DNA of 58,656 nt from an uncultured Pelagibacteraceae bacterium (GCA_902560015.1 CACEKA010000005.1:1-58656); one strand, 5' to 3'; positions 25,441 through 34,914 are shown, counted from the stretch's first letter. Made by a program: numbers and translations. Notes: generated by a model not told the origin, from the letters alone.

Positions 25441-26787
25441 ATGAGCTCAGAAAATAGAACTTCAGTTCCAAATTCATTAAATGAACATTGGATGCCGTTT
25501 ACATCTAACAAAGATTTTAAAGCAAACCCAAGGTTAATTACTGAAGCTAAAGGAGTTTATTTAAAAACACACCACGGCAAAACTCAAATTGATGCAAGCT
25601 CAGGATTATTTTGTAATCCATTAGGTCATGGTAGAAAAGAAATTACAGAAGCAGTTACAAAACAATTAGAAACATTAGATTACGCTCAACCATTTCAACA
25701 AGGTTTTGGCGGATCATTTGAATTAGCATCAAAAATTTCAAAACACACACCTGGTGATTTAAATAAAATGTTCTTTACAATTTGTGGATCAACTGCAGTT
25801 GAAACAGCGATCAAAATTGCGGTTGCTTATCATAGAGCGAAAGGGGATGCGCAAAGATTTAGATTTGTAGGACGTGAAAGAGGTTATCACGGAATGAACA
25901 TTGGTTGTGTTTCAGTTGGCGGAATGGTTAACAATGTAAAAACATTTGCAAGTATTTTAATGCCAGGTGTTCAACACATCAGACATACTCATTTACCAGA
26001 ACATAAATTTGTAATTGGCCAACCTGAGACTGGTGATTATTTGGCAAATGATTTAGAAACTATTTGTCAAAACTTTGGTGGTGAAAATATCGCTGCTTGT
26101 ATCGTTGAACCTATTGCTGGATCAACAGGAACTTTAGTTCCACCGAAAGGATATTTGCAAAAACTAAGAGAAATTTGTGATAAACATGGAATACTTTTAA
26201 TTTTTGATGAAGTAATTACTGGTTGGGGTAGAACAGGTTCTAAGTTTGGTGCACATGAGTTTGGTGTCACGCCAGATATTATGACAATGGCAAAAGCTAC
26301 AACAAATGGAGTTGTACCAATGGGTGTCGTTGCCTGTCATGATGATATTTATGATGCAGTAATGGATGCTTCTCCAACAGGGGCTGTTGAATTATTTCAT
26401 GGATATACCTATTCAGGAATTCCAGTAGCGGTTGCTGCAGCTTTAGCAGTTCAAGATATTTTTGAAAAAGATGATATTTTTAATAGAGCTAAAAATTTAG
26501 CACCATATTTCCAAAAGGGTTTATTTTCTCTTCAAGATTTAGAGTCAGTAGATAATATAAGAGGTTATGGAATGATGGGTGGGATTGATATGAAATTAAA
26601 CACTAAACCAGGTAAAGCAGGTTATGAATGTTTTAAAGCTTGTTATGAGGCAGGTGTAAACTTTAAAGCAACAGGAGATTGTTTAATTATTGCTCCACAA
26701 TTTATTTGTGAAGAAAAACATATCGATGAGATAATTGATAAATTAAGAACTGGTATTACTAATTATCAAAAAAACCAAAAGAACTAA
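25441..26787 (+). CDS. Class III omega-aminotransferase (taurine or beta-alanine:pyruvate type)
   Basis: The 448-residue PLP enzyme has the omega-amino acid:pyruvate aminotransferase layout: LNEHWMPFTSNKDFK at the start, GSTAVETAIKIA near 117-128, ERGYHGMN (147-153), the cofactor aspartate D256 in FDEVITGWGR and the Schiff-base lysine K285 in TMAKATTNG. It would transfer the amino group of taurine or beta-alanine to pyruvate, giving an aldehyde and alanine. The adjacent alanine dehydrogenase would restore pyruvate, and tauABC lies divergently upstream, so taurine is the preferred guess. Gamma-aminobutyrate and other omega-amino acids remain possible. Confidence 0.88.
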   Translation: MSSENRTSVPNSLNEHWMPFTSNKDFKANPRLITEAKGVYLKTHHGKTQIDASSGLFCNPLGHGRKEITEAVTKQLETLDYAQPFQQGFGGSFELASKISKHTPGDLNKMFFTICGSTAVETAIKIAVAYHRAKGDAQRFRFVGRERGYHGMNIGCVSVGGMVNNVKTFASILMPGVQHIRHTHLPEHKFVIGQPETGDYLANDLETICQNFGGENIAACIVEPIAGSTGTLVPPKGYLQKLREICDKHGILLIFDEVITGWGRTGSKFGAHEFGVTPDIMTMAKATTNGVVPMGVVACHDDIYDAVMDASPTGAVELFHGYTYSGIPVAVAAALAVQDIFEKDDIFNRAKNLAPYFQKGLFSLQDLESVDNIRGYGMMGGIDMKLNTKPGKAGYECFKACYEAGVNFKATGDCLIIAPQFICEEKHIDEIIDKLRTGITNYQKNQKN

Positions 26788-26827
26788 TTAGTTTTTTTTT
26801 ATAAATTTAAAAGAGAGAAGAGGGTTC

Positions 26828-27946
26828 ATGAAGATAGGCGTACCTAAAGAGATTAAACCACAAGAAAATAGAATTGGACTTACGCCTGAAAGTGTTAAGA
26901 CACTAGTTTCAGAAGGTCATGAAGTTATTGTTGAAAATAATGGTGGTTTTGAAGCAGGTTTTGAAAATGATCAATATACTAATGCGGGAGCTAAAATTGC
27001 AGATACTGCAGCTGACATTTTTAACGATGCAGAAATAATAGTTAAAGTCAAAGAACCTCAAAAAGTTGAAGTTGATATGATTAGGGAAAATCAAATCATC
27101 TATACTTATTTGCATTTAGCAGCTGCTAAGGAATTAACTGAAGGTTTGATTAAATCTAAAAGTATTAATATTGCCTACGAAACAGTAACTGATGATAATG
27201 GAAGACTTCCACTTCTTGCACCAATGAGTGCTGTGGCTGGCCGTATGTCTGTTCAAGCTGGTGCACATTGCTTAGAAAAAAATCAAAAAGGTAGAGGTCT
27301 TTTATTGGGCGGAGCCCCAGGTGTAACTGGTGGTACAGTTGTAATTTTAGGTGGAGGTGTGGTCGGTGAAAACGCAGCTGTGATTGCAACGGGTATGCAA
27401 GCTAAAGTTCATATCGTAGATAAATCGGAAGTAAGACTAAAACAACTTGTTGAAATGTTTGGTGATAAAATAATTCCTGAGCAAGGCGATCAGATAGATT
27501 TGAATAAATTAGTTGCAGAAGCAGATTTATTAGTAGGTGGAGTTTTAATTCCAGGAGCTGAAGCACCAAAATTAGTAACTAAAGATATGATTAAATTAAT
27601 GAAAAGAGGATCAGTTATAGTTGATGTAGCAATTGACCAAGGTGGATGTGTTGAAACAAGCAAACCAACAACTCATGGTGATCCAACTTATATAGTTGAT
27701 GATGTTGTTCATTATTGTGTTGCTAATATGCCTGGTGGTGTGCCAAGAACGTCTACTCTAGCATTAAATAAAGCAACTTTACCTTTCTTAGTTAAACTTG
27801 CAAACAAAGGTTATCAAAAAGCTTTAGGTGAGGATAAAAACTTTTTAGCTGGACTAAATGTTCATAAAGGTTATGTAACATATAAAGCAGTCGCAGATGT
27901 TTTTGGACATGATTATGTTTCACCAGAAGAGGCAATCAAAATCTAA
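26828..27946 (+). CDS. ald: Alanine dehydrogenase
   Basis: The 372-residue protein matches alanine dehydrogenase, which oxidises L-alanine to pyruvate and ammonium with NAD. Key residues sit at the positions expected for the family: K75 (VKVKEP), H96 (YTYLHLA), the dinucleotide motif GGGVVG (175-180) and D270 (VDVAIDQGG). The start MKIGVPKEIKPQENRIG is diagnostic. It lies 40 bases after the omega-aminotransferase gene, and pairing the two gives net deamination. AGAGAAGAGG precedes the ATG. Confidence 0.95.
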   Translation: MKIGVPKEIKPQENRIGLTPESVKTLVSEGHEVIVENNGGFEAGFENDQYTNAGAKIADTAADIFNDAEIIVKVKEPQKVEVDMIRENQIIYTYLHLAAAKELTEGLIKSKSINIAYETVTDDNGRLPLLAPMSAVAGRMSVQAGAHCLEKNQKGRGLLLGGAPGVTGGTVVILGGGVVGENAAVIATGMQAKVHIVDKSEVRLKQLVEMFGDKIIPEQGDQIDLNKLVAEADLLVGGVLIPGAEAPKLVTKDMIKLMKRGSVIVDVAIDQGGCVETSKPTTHGDPTYIVDDVVHYCVANMPGGVPRTSTLALNKATLPFLVKLANKGYQKALGEDKNFLAGLNVHKGYVTYKAVADVFGHDYVSPEEAIKI

Positions 27947-27950
27947 TTAA

Positions 27951-30395
27951 ATGAAAAAAACTTTACCAAGCAGCACTAAAGTTGTTGTTATTGGTGGAGG
28001 AGTTGCTGGTTGTTCAGTTGCTTATCATTTAGCTAAATTTGGATGGAAAGAAACAATCCTTCTCGAAAGAGACCAATTAACATCAGGTACCACTTGGCAT
28101 GCAGCAGGACTTGTTGGGCAGTTAGGAGCCACAGCAACAATTACTAAATTGAGAAAATACTCTCTCAATTTATACAAAGAGCTTGAAAAAAAAACTGAAC
28201 TATCAACAGGTCTTAAACAAAACGGTGCAATAACTGTTGCAAGTTCGAAAGAAAGATTACAAGAATTACTCAGACAAGCAACAGCAGCTAAACTGTTTAA
28301 TGTAAATGTTGAGGTGTTAGACAAGCAAAAAATTAAAGATTTATACCCAGTTATTAATGACCAAGATATCTTAGGGGGCGTTCATATGCCCGAAGATGGC
28401 CAAGCAGACCCTGTAGGTGTTACAAATGTTTTAGCAAAAGCAGCTAAAATGGAAGGAGCTCAAATATTTGAAAAAACTCCAGTTACAAAAATATTGGTTA
28501 AATCAAACAAAATAGTTGGGGTTGAAACATCAAAGGGTAAAATTGAGTGTGAATATGTAGTTCTTGCAACTGGTATGTGGTCAAGACAAATAGGTCAAGA
28601 AATAGGAGTTAGCATTCCTCTATATCCAAATGAACATTTTTATATAATTACTGAACCAATGAAAGATTTACCTAAAAACCTTCCAGTTCTTAGAGATTAT
28701 AATGATTGTTTATACTTGAAAGAAGATGCAGGAAAAATGTTAGTTGGTATTTTTGAACCTGGTGCAAAAAATGCTTTTAAAGACAAAGGTATAGTTCCTG
28801 CAGATTTTTCTTTTGCTGAATTTCCAGATGATTTTGATCATTTTGAGCCATATTTAGAAAAATCATTTCATAGATTGCCCATGTTAGAAAAAGTAGGAAT
28901 TAGAAAATTTTTTTCAGGACCAGAGTCCTTCACACCTGATACACAATATTTATTAGGCGAAACTGCTGAAGTAAAAAATTTATTCACATGTTGTGGATTT
29001 AATAGTATTGGCATTGCAAGTTCAGGTGGTGCAGGAAGAGTAACGGCAGAATGGATAATCAATGGTTACATGAATGAAGATTTGTTTTCACTAGATATTA
29101 AAAGATTTCAAAAATTTCATTCTTCAAAAAAATTTATAATGAATAGAGTAACAGAAACTCTTGGAGATTTATATGCAATGCATTGGCCTTATAAACAACA
29201 TGACACATCTAGAAATCAAAAATTACTTCCTTATCATAATGAGTTGAAAAAAATTGGAGCATGTTTTGGTCAATTAGGAGAATATGAGCGACCAATGTGG
29301 TATGCATTAAATGGATTAGAACCTGAATATGAATATAGTTTTAATTATCAAAATTGGTATCCTTCAGTTGAATATGAATGCAAGAATACCATTAAAAATG
29401 TTGGATTGTTTGAGTTAACACCATTTTCAAAATATGAAGTTAAAGGTGAAAATGTTTATGAGGATTTACAAAAATTATGTACTGCAAATATTAAAAATGA
29501 AATTGGAAAATGTACTTATACCCATATGCTTAACAAAGGAGCTGGAATCGAAACAGATTTAACCGTTGTTTGTCTTGAAAAAAATTATTTTAGAATAATA
29601 AGTTCAGCGGCAGTAAGAACTCATGATAAGAATCACATATTAAAATATCTATCTGGAGATACTGTATTTAAAGATGTCACAGATGAATTAATTTGTCTTG
29701 GAATTTTTGGACCAAAAAGCAGAGATTTATTATCGAAAATTTCTGAAGAAAATTTTTCTAATCAAAGTTTTAAATTTGGTACTGGTAGAAATATAATAAT
29801 AAATTCTACAAATCTTTGGGTACAAAGATTATCTTATGTTGGAGAATTAGGTTATGAACTTTATATAAAAAAAGATAATGCTAGAGATATATATAATTTA
29901 ATAGTAAATGTAGGTAAAGATTTTGAACTATCACATTGTGGAGCACACACAATGGATATAATGAGAATGGAAAGTGGTTTTTTACATTGGGGTCATGATA
30001 TCTCTCCAGAAGAAAATCAATATCAAGCTGGACTTAATTTTGCGATTAGCTTTAAAAAAGATTTCAATTTTATTGGAAAAGAGGAACTTAAAAAAATAAA
30101 AGAAAAAAAATTAGACAAAAGATTTGTTATGTTAGTTTTAAAAGATAGCAATCCAGGAAATCCTTTGCTATTACACGAAGAGCCAATATATATGGATAAT
30201 AACATTGTTGGTAAAACAACTTCTGGAAATTATTCGTTTAATTTTAATAAAAATTTATCATTTGGATATATTAGATCTGATCTATCAAATGAGGAATTGA
30301 ATAAAAAAAATATTTTTATTGAAGTAGAAAAAAAAAAATATGCCGCAGAAATAATATCTAAACCTTTAAAAGAGACAAATTTCAAAAATATTTGA
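27951..30395 (+). CDS. FAD-dependent dehydrogenase fused to a GcvT (aminomethyltransferase) domain
   Basis: The 814-residue protein resembles dimethylglycine/sarcosine dehydrogenases. Residues 1-390 form a DAO-type FAD domain with GGGVAG (15-20) and SGTTWHAAGL, whose H52 matches the histidine that carries covalent FAD in this family. Residues from about 430 form a GcvT-like tetrahydrofolate domain (NVGLFELTPFSKYEV, LGYELYIK, ESGFLHWGHDISPEENQYQAGL). Such enzymes demethylate N-methyl amines and pass the one-carbon unit to folate. It starts four bases after the ald stop, so it is in the same operon. The substrate could be dimethylglycine, sarcosine or another N-methyl amine. Confidence 0.88.
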   Translation: MKKTLPSSTKVVVIGGGVAGCSVAYHLAKFGWKETILLERDQLTSGTTWHAAGLVGQLGATATITKLRKYSLNLYKELEKKTELSTGLKQNGAITVASSKERLQELLRQATAAKLFNVNVEVLDKQKIKDLYPVINDQDILGGVHMPEDGQADPVGVTNVLAKAAKMEGAQIFEKTPVTKILVKSNKIVGVETSKGKIECEYVVLATGMWSRQIGQEIGVSIPLYPNEHFYIITEPMKDLPKNLPVLRDYNDCLYLKEDAGKMLVGIFEPGAKNAFKDKGIVPADFSFAEFPDDFDHFEPYLEKSFHRLPMLEKVGIRKFFSGPESFTPDTQYLLGETAEVKNLFTCCGFNSIGIASSGGAGRVTAEWIINGYMNEDLFSLDIKRFQKFHSSKKFIMNRVTETLGDLYAMHWPYKQHDTSRNQKLLPYHNELKKIGACFGQLGEYERPMWYALNGLEPEYEYSFNYQNWYPSVEYECKNTIKNVGLFELTPFSKYEVKGENVYEDLQKLCTANIKNEIGKCTYTHMLNKGAGIETDLTVVCLEKNYFRIISSAAVRTHDKNHILKYLSGDTVFKDVTDELICLGIFGPKSRDLLSKISEENFSNQSFKFGTGRNIIINSTNLWVQRLSYVGELGYELYIKKDNARDIYNLIVNVGKDFELSHCGAHTMDIMRMESGFLHWGHDISPEENQYQAGLNFAISFKKDFNFIGKEELKKIKEKKLDKRFVMLVLKDSNPGNPLLLHEEPIYMDNNIVGKTTSGNYSFNFNKNLSFGYIRSDLSNEELNKKNIFIEVEKKKYAAEIISKPLKETNFKNI

Positions 30396-30447
30396 TTTAC
30401 GATCAAATTTATTTGTTTTTTTTGGATTAACTGATTAAAATAACTTT

Positions 30448-30660
30448 ATGAAAAATAATTTTAGAAAAAATACACTTTTCGATTCAAATCCTGTTGTAAA
30501 TCAAAATTTACCTTTAGAAAAAATTAAAACTACGAATGTAAATATACTCTTAAATAGGGTTAAACTAGATGAAAAAAAAGACTTTAAAAAAAAAATTGTC
30601 TTTGTATCAATTATGGCGATGGTGCTTTTAGGTGTTGGTCTTTTTTCAGTCATTAGTTAA
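30448..30660 (+). CDS. Small tail-anchored membrane protein, family A paralogue
   Basis: The 70-residue protein has a polar N-terminal half, the conserved pattern VNILLNRVKLDEKKDFKKK (about 32-50) and a C-terminal hydrophobic helix ending at the last residue. It is a diverged paralogue of the 74-residue protein 10 kb upstream. Both stand alone between unrelated operons. No known domain is recognisable; a tail-anchored inner-membrane protein with a cytoplasmic N-terminus is the structural inference. Confidence 0.65.
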   Translation: MKNNFRKNTLFDSNPVVNQNLPLEKIKTTNVNILLNRVKLDEKKDFKKKIVFVSIMAMVLLGVGLFSVIS

Positions 30661-30731
30661 TTTATACATTTAATCCAACTAATTTTTTTATTTTATTAAA
30701 TCTAATTTTTAGACAATTTAGAAATACTTGA

Positions 30732-30759
30732 TTGCACTAAAAATAAAATCTATTATAAA
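30732..30759 (+). promoter_or_regulatory. Putative promoter of the tRNA gene
   Basis: TTGCAC (30732-30737) and TATAAA (30754-30759) are 16 bases apart and end 17 bases before the first base of the tRNA, a normal distance for a stable-RNA promoter. Confidence 0.45.
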
Positions 30760-30775
30760 ACATCAATAATTTAAT

Positions 30776-30852
30776 GGCGGGGTAGCTCAGTTGGTTAGAG
30801 CGCAGGACTCATAAGCCTGAGGTCAGTGGTTCGATCCCACTTCCCGCTACCA
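30776..30852 (+). tRNA. tRNA-Met (anticodon CAT), elongator type
   Basis: A 77-base cloverleaf including the encoded CCA can be drawn by hand: acceptor GGCGGGG with TCCCGCT (G-U pairs at both ends), D-stem GCTC/GAGC, anticodon loop CTCATAA with anticodon CAT, variable AGGTC, T-stem AGTGG/CCACT with loop TTCGATC. The closing pair of the anticodon stem (A-G) is unpaired. The sequence resembles alphaproteobacterial elongator tRNA-Met; the lysidine-modified tRNA-Ile (CAT) is the alternative. Confidence 0.93.
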
Positions 30853-30861
30853 AAGAAATAA

Positions 30862-31719
30862 ATGAATTATAATGATATTACAGTAGGCATAGTTAGTTTT
30901 AAAAGTGAAAAAGTCATTTTTAATTGTTTAAAAAGTATTAAGTATTTCAAAAGAATAATCATCTTTGATAATTCTTATGATGTTAAAACTAAAAAAAAAA
31001 TTCGAAAAATTTATCCTAATATAACTTTTTTACTGTCTAAAAAAAATTTAGGTTATGGAGAAGGAAATAATAAAATTATTAAATTATGTAAGACTAAATA
31101 TTTATTTATTTTAAATCCTGATACAATTTTACAAAATAAATGTGAGACACAGTTAATCAAATCTATCAATAGTATTAAATCAGATTTTACTATTATTGCT
31201 CCCATTTCAAATAAAAAAGACTTTGGAAATTTTAATAAAGTAAGAGTTAATTTTAAAAAAGGTCTAGCCAAAGTAGATTATGTAAAAGGTTATGCTATGT
31301 TAGTTGATGTAAAAAAGATTAAGAAATTAGGGATGTTTGATAAAAATATCTTTCTATATTTAGAGGAAATAGATCTATGCAAAAGAATCAAAAAAAATAA
31401 TCAAAAAATTTTTGTTATTAAAAATGCAAAAATTTTACATTTAGAAGCTAAATCATCAAACTTAAAATTTGAATTTGAAAAATGCAGAAATTGGCATTGG
31501 ATGTGGTCTAAAGTTTATTTTAATAAAAAATATTCAAATTTTTTTGTAGTTAATTTGAAATTCTTACCTGAATTAAGTATAATTTTTATTAAATTTTTGT
31601 TTTATTTTTCAATCATGAAAAATAAAAAAAGTAAAATTTATTATTATAGAATGTCAGGTATGTTTAATTCTTTAATTGGAAATTCATCTTGGTATAGGCC
31701 AAATTTAATTGATAGTTAA
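30862..31719 (+). CDS. Family 2 glycosyltransferase
   Basis: The 285-residue protein begins with the GT2 fold TVGIVSFKSEKVIFNCLKSI and IIFDNSYD, then NLGYGEGNNKIIK and the metal-binding LNPDTIL (the DxD-equivalent). KGYAMLVDVKKIKKLGMFDKN and FLYLEEIDLCKRIKK are typical of rhamnosyltransferase-like GT2 enzymes that build lipopolysaccharide or other surface glycans. A C-terminal hydrophobic segment may associate with the membrane. It starts nine bases after the tRNA and could be read from the same promoter. Its stop overlaps the convergent methyltransferase gene by four bases. Confidence 0.85.
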   Translation: MNYNDITVGIVSFKSEKVIFNCLKSIKYFKRIIIFDNSYDVKTKKKIRKIYPNITFLLSKKNLGYGEGNNKIIKLCKTKYLFILNPDTILQNKCETQLIKSINSIKSDFTIIAPISNKKDFGNFNKVRVNFKKGLAKVDYVKGYAMLVDVKKIKKLGMFDKNIFLYLEEIDLCKRIKKNNQKIFVIKNAKILHLEAKSSNLKFEFEKCRNWHWMWSKVYFNKKYSNFFVVNLKFLPELSIIFIKFLFYFSIMKNKKSKIYYYRMSGMFNSLIGNSSWYRPNLIDS

Positions 31720-32393
31720 AATTTTTCTTTAAACTCATTTATATCAATTACTCTTAGATAATTACGATAGTTATTAAAGTAATCTTTAAATTTTAGACTG
31801 TTAATTGATTTATTAAGTTTCAATATATCAGAGTTTTTACTTTTTTTAATAATACCAATACCCTCATCTATTTCGCAAGTATAAATATCTAACTCTTCAT
31901 TTTGCCTTAAATCGACTATAGCTTTCCAAACATCGCCATTCCATTTCATTTTAAATCTAGGAACTGCTTGTTTTGCTAATGAGTCAGGCATACAATCATG
32001 CACAAGTATTATCCCATTTTCTTTAAGACATTTGACAGAGTTAATAATATCTTTTTTAACTTGAACATAAGTATGAAGGCCATCAATAAAAATGATATCA
32101 AATTTATCTTTATTGCTTGAAAAAAAAGCATCACTAGTTTTTCTTATATTGCCACCGCTTACAGGGTCAACACCAATTTTATTATCAATTTTTACTTTTG
32201 AAAAAAGCTGATTTTGATCACAACCAATTTCAAGATAATCTTTGTAACCATTTTTTTTTATTAAATACTTGATTAAATCCCATCTATAATAATTTTCTGG
32301 AAAATTATTTTGTATTTTTCCTTTAAAATTCTCAATAAATAAATTGTAATAAATCTTATTAAAAATTTTATTTAGTTTATTTAATTTCTCCAT
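31716..32393 (-). CDS. Class I SAM-dependent methyltransferase (Methyltransf_24-like)
   Basis: The 225-residue protein has a Rossmann-type SAM site: YLEIGCDQNQLF near 53-64, IGVDPVSGG near 73-81, FDIIFIDGLHTYVQVKKDI near 98-116 and LVHDCMP near 131. The DGLHTYxxVxxD motif fits the Methyltransf_24 group, often found with surface-polysaccharide genes. It lies nine bases after apt, so it shares that transcript, and it converges on a glycosyltransferase gene. A sugar or glycan substrate is a guess from context only. Confidence 0.8.
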   Translation of the reverse strand: MEKLNKLNKIFNKIYYNLFIENFKGKIQNNFPENYYRWDLIKYLIKKNGYKDYLEIGCDQNQLFSKVKIDNKIGVDPVSGGNIRKTSDAFFSSNKDKFDIIFIDGLHTYVQVKKDIINSVKCLKENGIILVHDCMPDSLAKQAVPRFKMKWNGDVWKAIVDLRQNEELDIYTCEIDEGIGIIKKSKNSDILKLNKSINSLKFKDYFNNYRNYLRVIDINEFKEKF

Positions 32394-32402
32394 TCAGAAA
32401 TT

Positions 32403-32930
32403 TTAATGACCAGAAAATTCAATTAAATTTTCAACTTGGTAACCTTTTTTAATTAAGTTATCACAACCTTTTAAATCAAATAAATTAATTACAAAGATAA
32501 ATGCAGAAACTTTTCCCTTTGAAATTTCAACTAATTTTGCAGCAGCTTCTGCCGTTCCACCTGTTGCTATTAGATCATCAATAATTAATACTGAGTCATT
32601 TTCATTTATAGAGTCTTTATGAACTTCTATAGTAGCTTTTCCATATTCTAATTCAAAATCAACAGAATGAACATCTGCAGGTAATTTATTTTTTTTTCTC
32701 AACATAATAAATGGTTTTTTCAAAATATAAGAAACAGCTGATGCAAATACGAAACCTCGAGACTCGATTGCTGCAATTTTAGTAAAATTAAATTTTTTTG
32801 AATTTTCAACTATTTGATTAATTGTTGCTGCAAATGCGTTTTCGTCCTTAATTAAAGTAGTTATATCTCTAAATAAAATACCTTTTTTAGGGTAATCCGG
32901 AATTGATCTAATATAGTCTTTTAAATTCAT
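32403..32930 (-). CDS. apt: Adenine phosphoribosyltransferase
   Basis: The 175-residue protein has the standard length and motifs of Apt: PDYPKKGILFRDITTLI at the start, IAAIESRGFVFASAVSY near 52-68, and the PRPP-binding loop VLIIDDLIATGGTAEAA (114-130). It converts adenine and PRPP to AMP. Adenine is released by the methylthioadenosine phosphorylase encoded divergently 41 bases away, so the two genes form one salvage unit. Confidence 0.95.
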   Translation of the reverse strand: MNLKDYIRSIPDYPKKGILFRDITTLIKDENAFAATINQIVENSKKFNFTKIAAIESRGFVFASAVSYILKKPFIMLRKKNKLPADVHSVDFELEYGKATIEVHKDSINENDSVLIIDDLIATGGTAEAAAKLVEISKGKVSAFIFVINLFDLKGCDNLIKKGYQVENLIEFSGH

Positions 32931-32971
32931 AATACTTAATTATAAAACTATAGATAAATATATTTTATAAT

Positions 32972-33844
32972 ATGACAACAAATAAAATAGCAATAATTGG
33001 TGGAAGTGGTCTTTATGACGTAGAAGAGTTTAAAGATAGAGAATTACTTGATTTAAACACGCCATGGGGTAAACCATCTGACAAAATTTTAAAAACTATA
33101 TATAACAATAAAGAAGTTCATTTCCTACCCAGACATGGGCGAGGTCATTTTATTTCTCCATCAAATATAAATTTTAGAGCGAATATAGATGCACTTAAAC
33201 AATTAGGTGTAACAGATATTGTATCAGTTTCAGCTGTAGGCTCTCTTAAAGAGGATTTGCCACCAGGAAAATTTGTTATTGTTGATCAATTTATTGATAG
33301 GACATTTGCGAGAAGTAAAACTTTCTTTGATGATGAAATTGTTGCTCATGTATCAATGGCTCATCCAACTTCAAATGGATTAATGAATGCTTGTGAGGAG
33401 GCGATTAAAAAATCAAATATTGATTACCAAAGAAAAGGCACCTATGTTGTGATGGAAGGGCCTCAATTTTCAACATTAGCTGAGTCCAATCTATACAGAT
33501 CATGGAAGGCAGATGTAATTGGTATGACAAATATGCCTGAAGCAAAACTAGCAAGAGAGGCTGAAATTAGATATGCATCAGTATCAATGGTTACAGATTT
33601 TGATTGTTGGCATCCAGACCATGAAAGTGTTGATGTCCAACAAATAATTAAAGTTTTATTAGGCAACGCTGAAAAGGCAAAAGTAATGATTAAAAACTTA
33701 ATTGATAATTTTGAAGATCATATTGATCCAAATGATCCAACTAATAATTGCTTAGATGTTGCAATAATTACAGCACCAGACAAAAGAACTCAAGAAACAA
33801 TTGAAAAACTTAAAACAGTAGCTGGTAGAGCTCTATCCAAATGA
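32972..33844 (+). CDS. mtnP: S-methyl-5'-thioadenosine phosphorylase
   Basis: The 290-residue protein is a clear MTA phosphorylase: IAIIGGSGLYDVEEF at the start, FLPRHGRGHFISPSNINFRAN for phosphate binding, VVMEGPQFSTLAES near 160-173, IGMTNMPEAKLAREAEI and VTDFDCWH. It splits methylthioadenosine, the by-product of spermidine synthesis, into adenine and methylthioribose-1-phosphate. The last four bases overlap mtnA, showing translational coupling. apt is divergent. Selectivity for MTA over purine nucleosides is inferred from the family. Confidence 0.95.
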   Translation: MTTNKIAIIGGSGLYDVEEFKDRELLDLNTPWGKPSDKILKTIYNNKEVHFLPRHGRGHFISPSNINFRANIDALKQLGVTDIVSVSAVGSLKEDLPPGKFVIVDQFIDRTFARSKTFFDDEIVAHVSMAHPTSNGLMNACEEAIKKSNIDYQRKGTYVVMEGPQFSTLAESNLYRSWKADVIGMTNMPEAKLAREAEIRYASVSMVTDFDCWHPDHESVDVQQIIKVLLGNAEKAKVMIKNLIDNFEDHIDPNDPTNNCLDVAIITAPDKRTQETIEKLKTVAGRALSK

Positions 33845-34914
33845 AAATCCAAAATAAAGAATACAGAACAATCTGGTATGAAGAAAGTGTTGTCAAAATA
33901 ATTGATCAAACAAAACTTCCGCATCAGTTTATTATTAAAGATCTTAAAACAGTTAAAGATGCAATTAAAGCCATTAAAGTAATGGAAGTAAGAGGTGCTC
34001 CATTAATTGGGGGAACCGCTGCTTACGGAATAGTACTTGCTGTTCAAGAAAATAATGATCCTGAATTTATAAAAAAAAGTGCAGAAGAACTAATCCAATC
34101 TAGACCTACTGCGATAAATTTGAAATGGGCAGTAGATCGTATGAAGAATAAATTATCTGGGATTAATAGTGAACAAATTTTAGATATCGCTTTAAAAGAA
34201 GCTCAAGAAATATGTGATGAAGATGAAAAATTTTGTGAAAATATAGGTATTAATGGGTTAAAAATAATTGAAGAAATTTACAATAAAAAAAAAGATACAG
34301 TTAATATTTTAACTCATTGTAATGCAGGTTGGTTAGCAACAATTAATTGGGGAACAGCAACATCACCAATTTATCATGCACATAAAAAAGGAATTCCAGT
34401 TCATGTATGGGTAGACGAAACTAGACCAAGAAACCAAGGTGCAAATTTAACTTCTTATGAATTAAATGAGGAAGAAATACCAAATACTATAATTGCTGAC
34501 AATACAGGTGGAATTTTAATGCAAAGAGGTGAGGTGGATATGTGTATTGTGGGGACTGATAGAACTTTGTCTAATGGAGATGTTTGTAATAAAATTGGAA
34601 CTTATCTAAAAGCATTAGCAGCTCATGATAATAATGTGCCTTTTTATGTAGCATTACCAAGTTCAACTATCGATTGGGAAATTAAAGAGAGTAAAAATAT
34701 CCCAATTGAAGAAAGAAATTCAGAAGAGTTGTCTCATGTTGAAGGAGTGGATGAAAATAATGATATCAAAAAAGTTTTAATTTACCCTAAAAAAAGTAAA
34801 GCAATGAATCTTGCCTTTGATGTTACTCCAGCAAAGTATGTAACAGGTTTGATAACAGAAAAAGGTATTTCTGAAGCATCATCTAATGGTCTAAAAGAAT
34901 TATTTAAGAAATAA
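33841..34914 (+). CDS. mtnA: S-methyl-5-thioribose-1-phosphate isomerase
   Basis: The 357-residue protein isomerises methylthioribose-1-phosphate to methylthioribulose-1-phosphate. Motifs include MEVRGAPLIGGTAAYG (48-63), THCNAGWLAT with catalytic C160, RPRNQGANLTSYEL, and IVGTDRTLSNGDVCNKIGTY with catalytic D240. Both catalytic residues fall at the numbers known for the family. The rest of the usual methionine-salvage route (mtnB, C, D, K, W) is absent from the window. Its 3' end overlaps the DUF1015 gene by 11 bases. Confidence 0.95.
   Translation: MKIQNKEYRTIWYEESVVKIIDQTKLPHQFIIKDLKTVKDAIKAIKVMEVRGAPLIGGTAAYGIVLAVQENNDPEFIKKSAEELIQSRPTAINLKWAVDRMKNKLSGINSEQILDIALKEAQEICDEDEKFCENIGINGLKIIEEIYNKKKDTVNILTHCNAGWLATINWGTATSPIYHAHKKGIPVHVWVDETRPRNQGANLTSYELNEEEIPNTIIADNTGGILMQRGEVDMCIVGTDRTLSNGDVCNKIGTYLKALAAHDNNVPFYVALPSSTIDWEIKESKNIPIEERNSEELSHVEGVDENNDIKKVLIYPKKSKAMNLAFDVTPAKYVTGLITEKGISEASSNGLKELFKK

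Noticed and set aside
30776..30852. tRNA-Ile with lysidine-modified CAT anticodon
   Set aside because: The acceptor and T-arm sequence resemble alphaproteobacterial elongator tRNA-Met more closely; a covariance-model search would decide.
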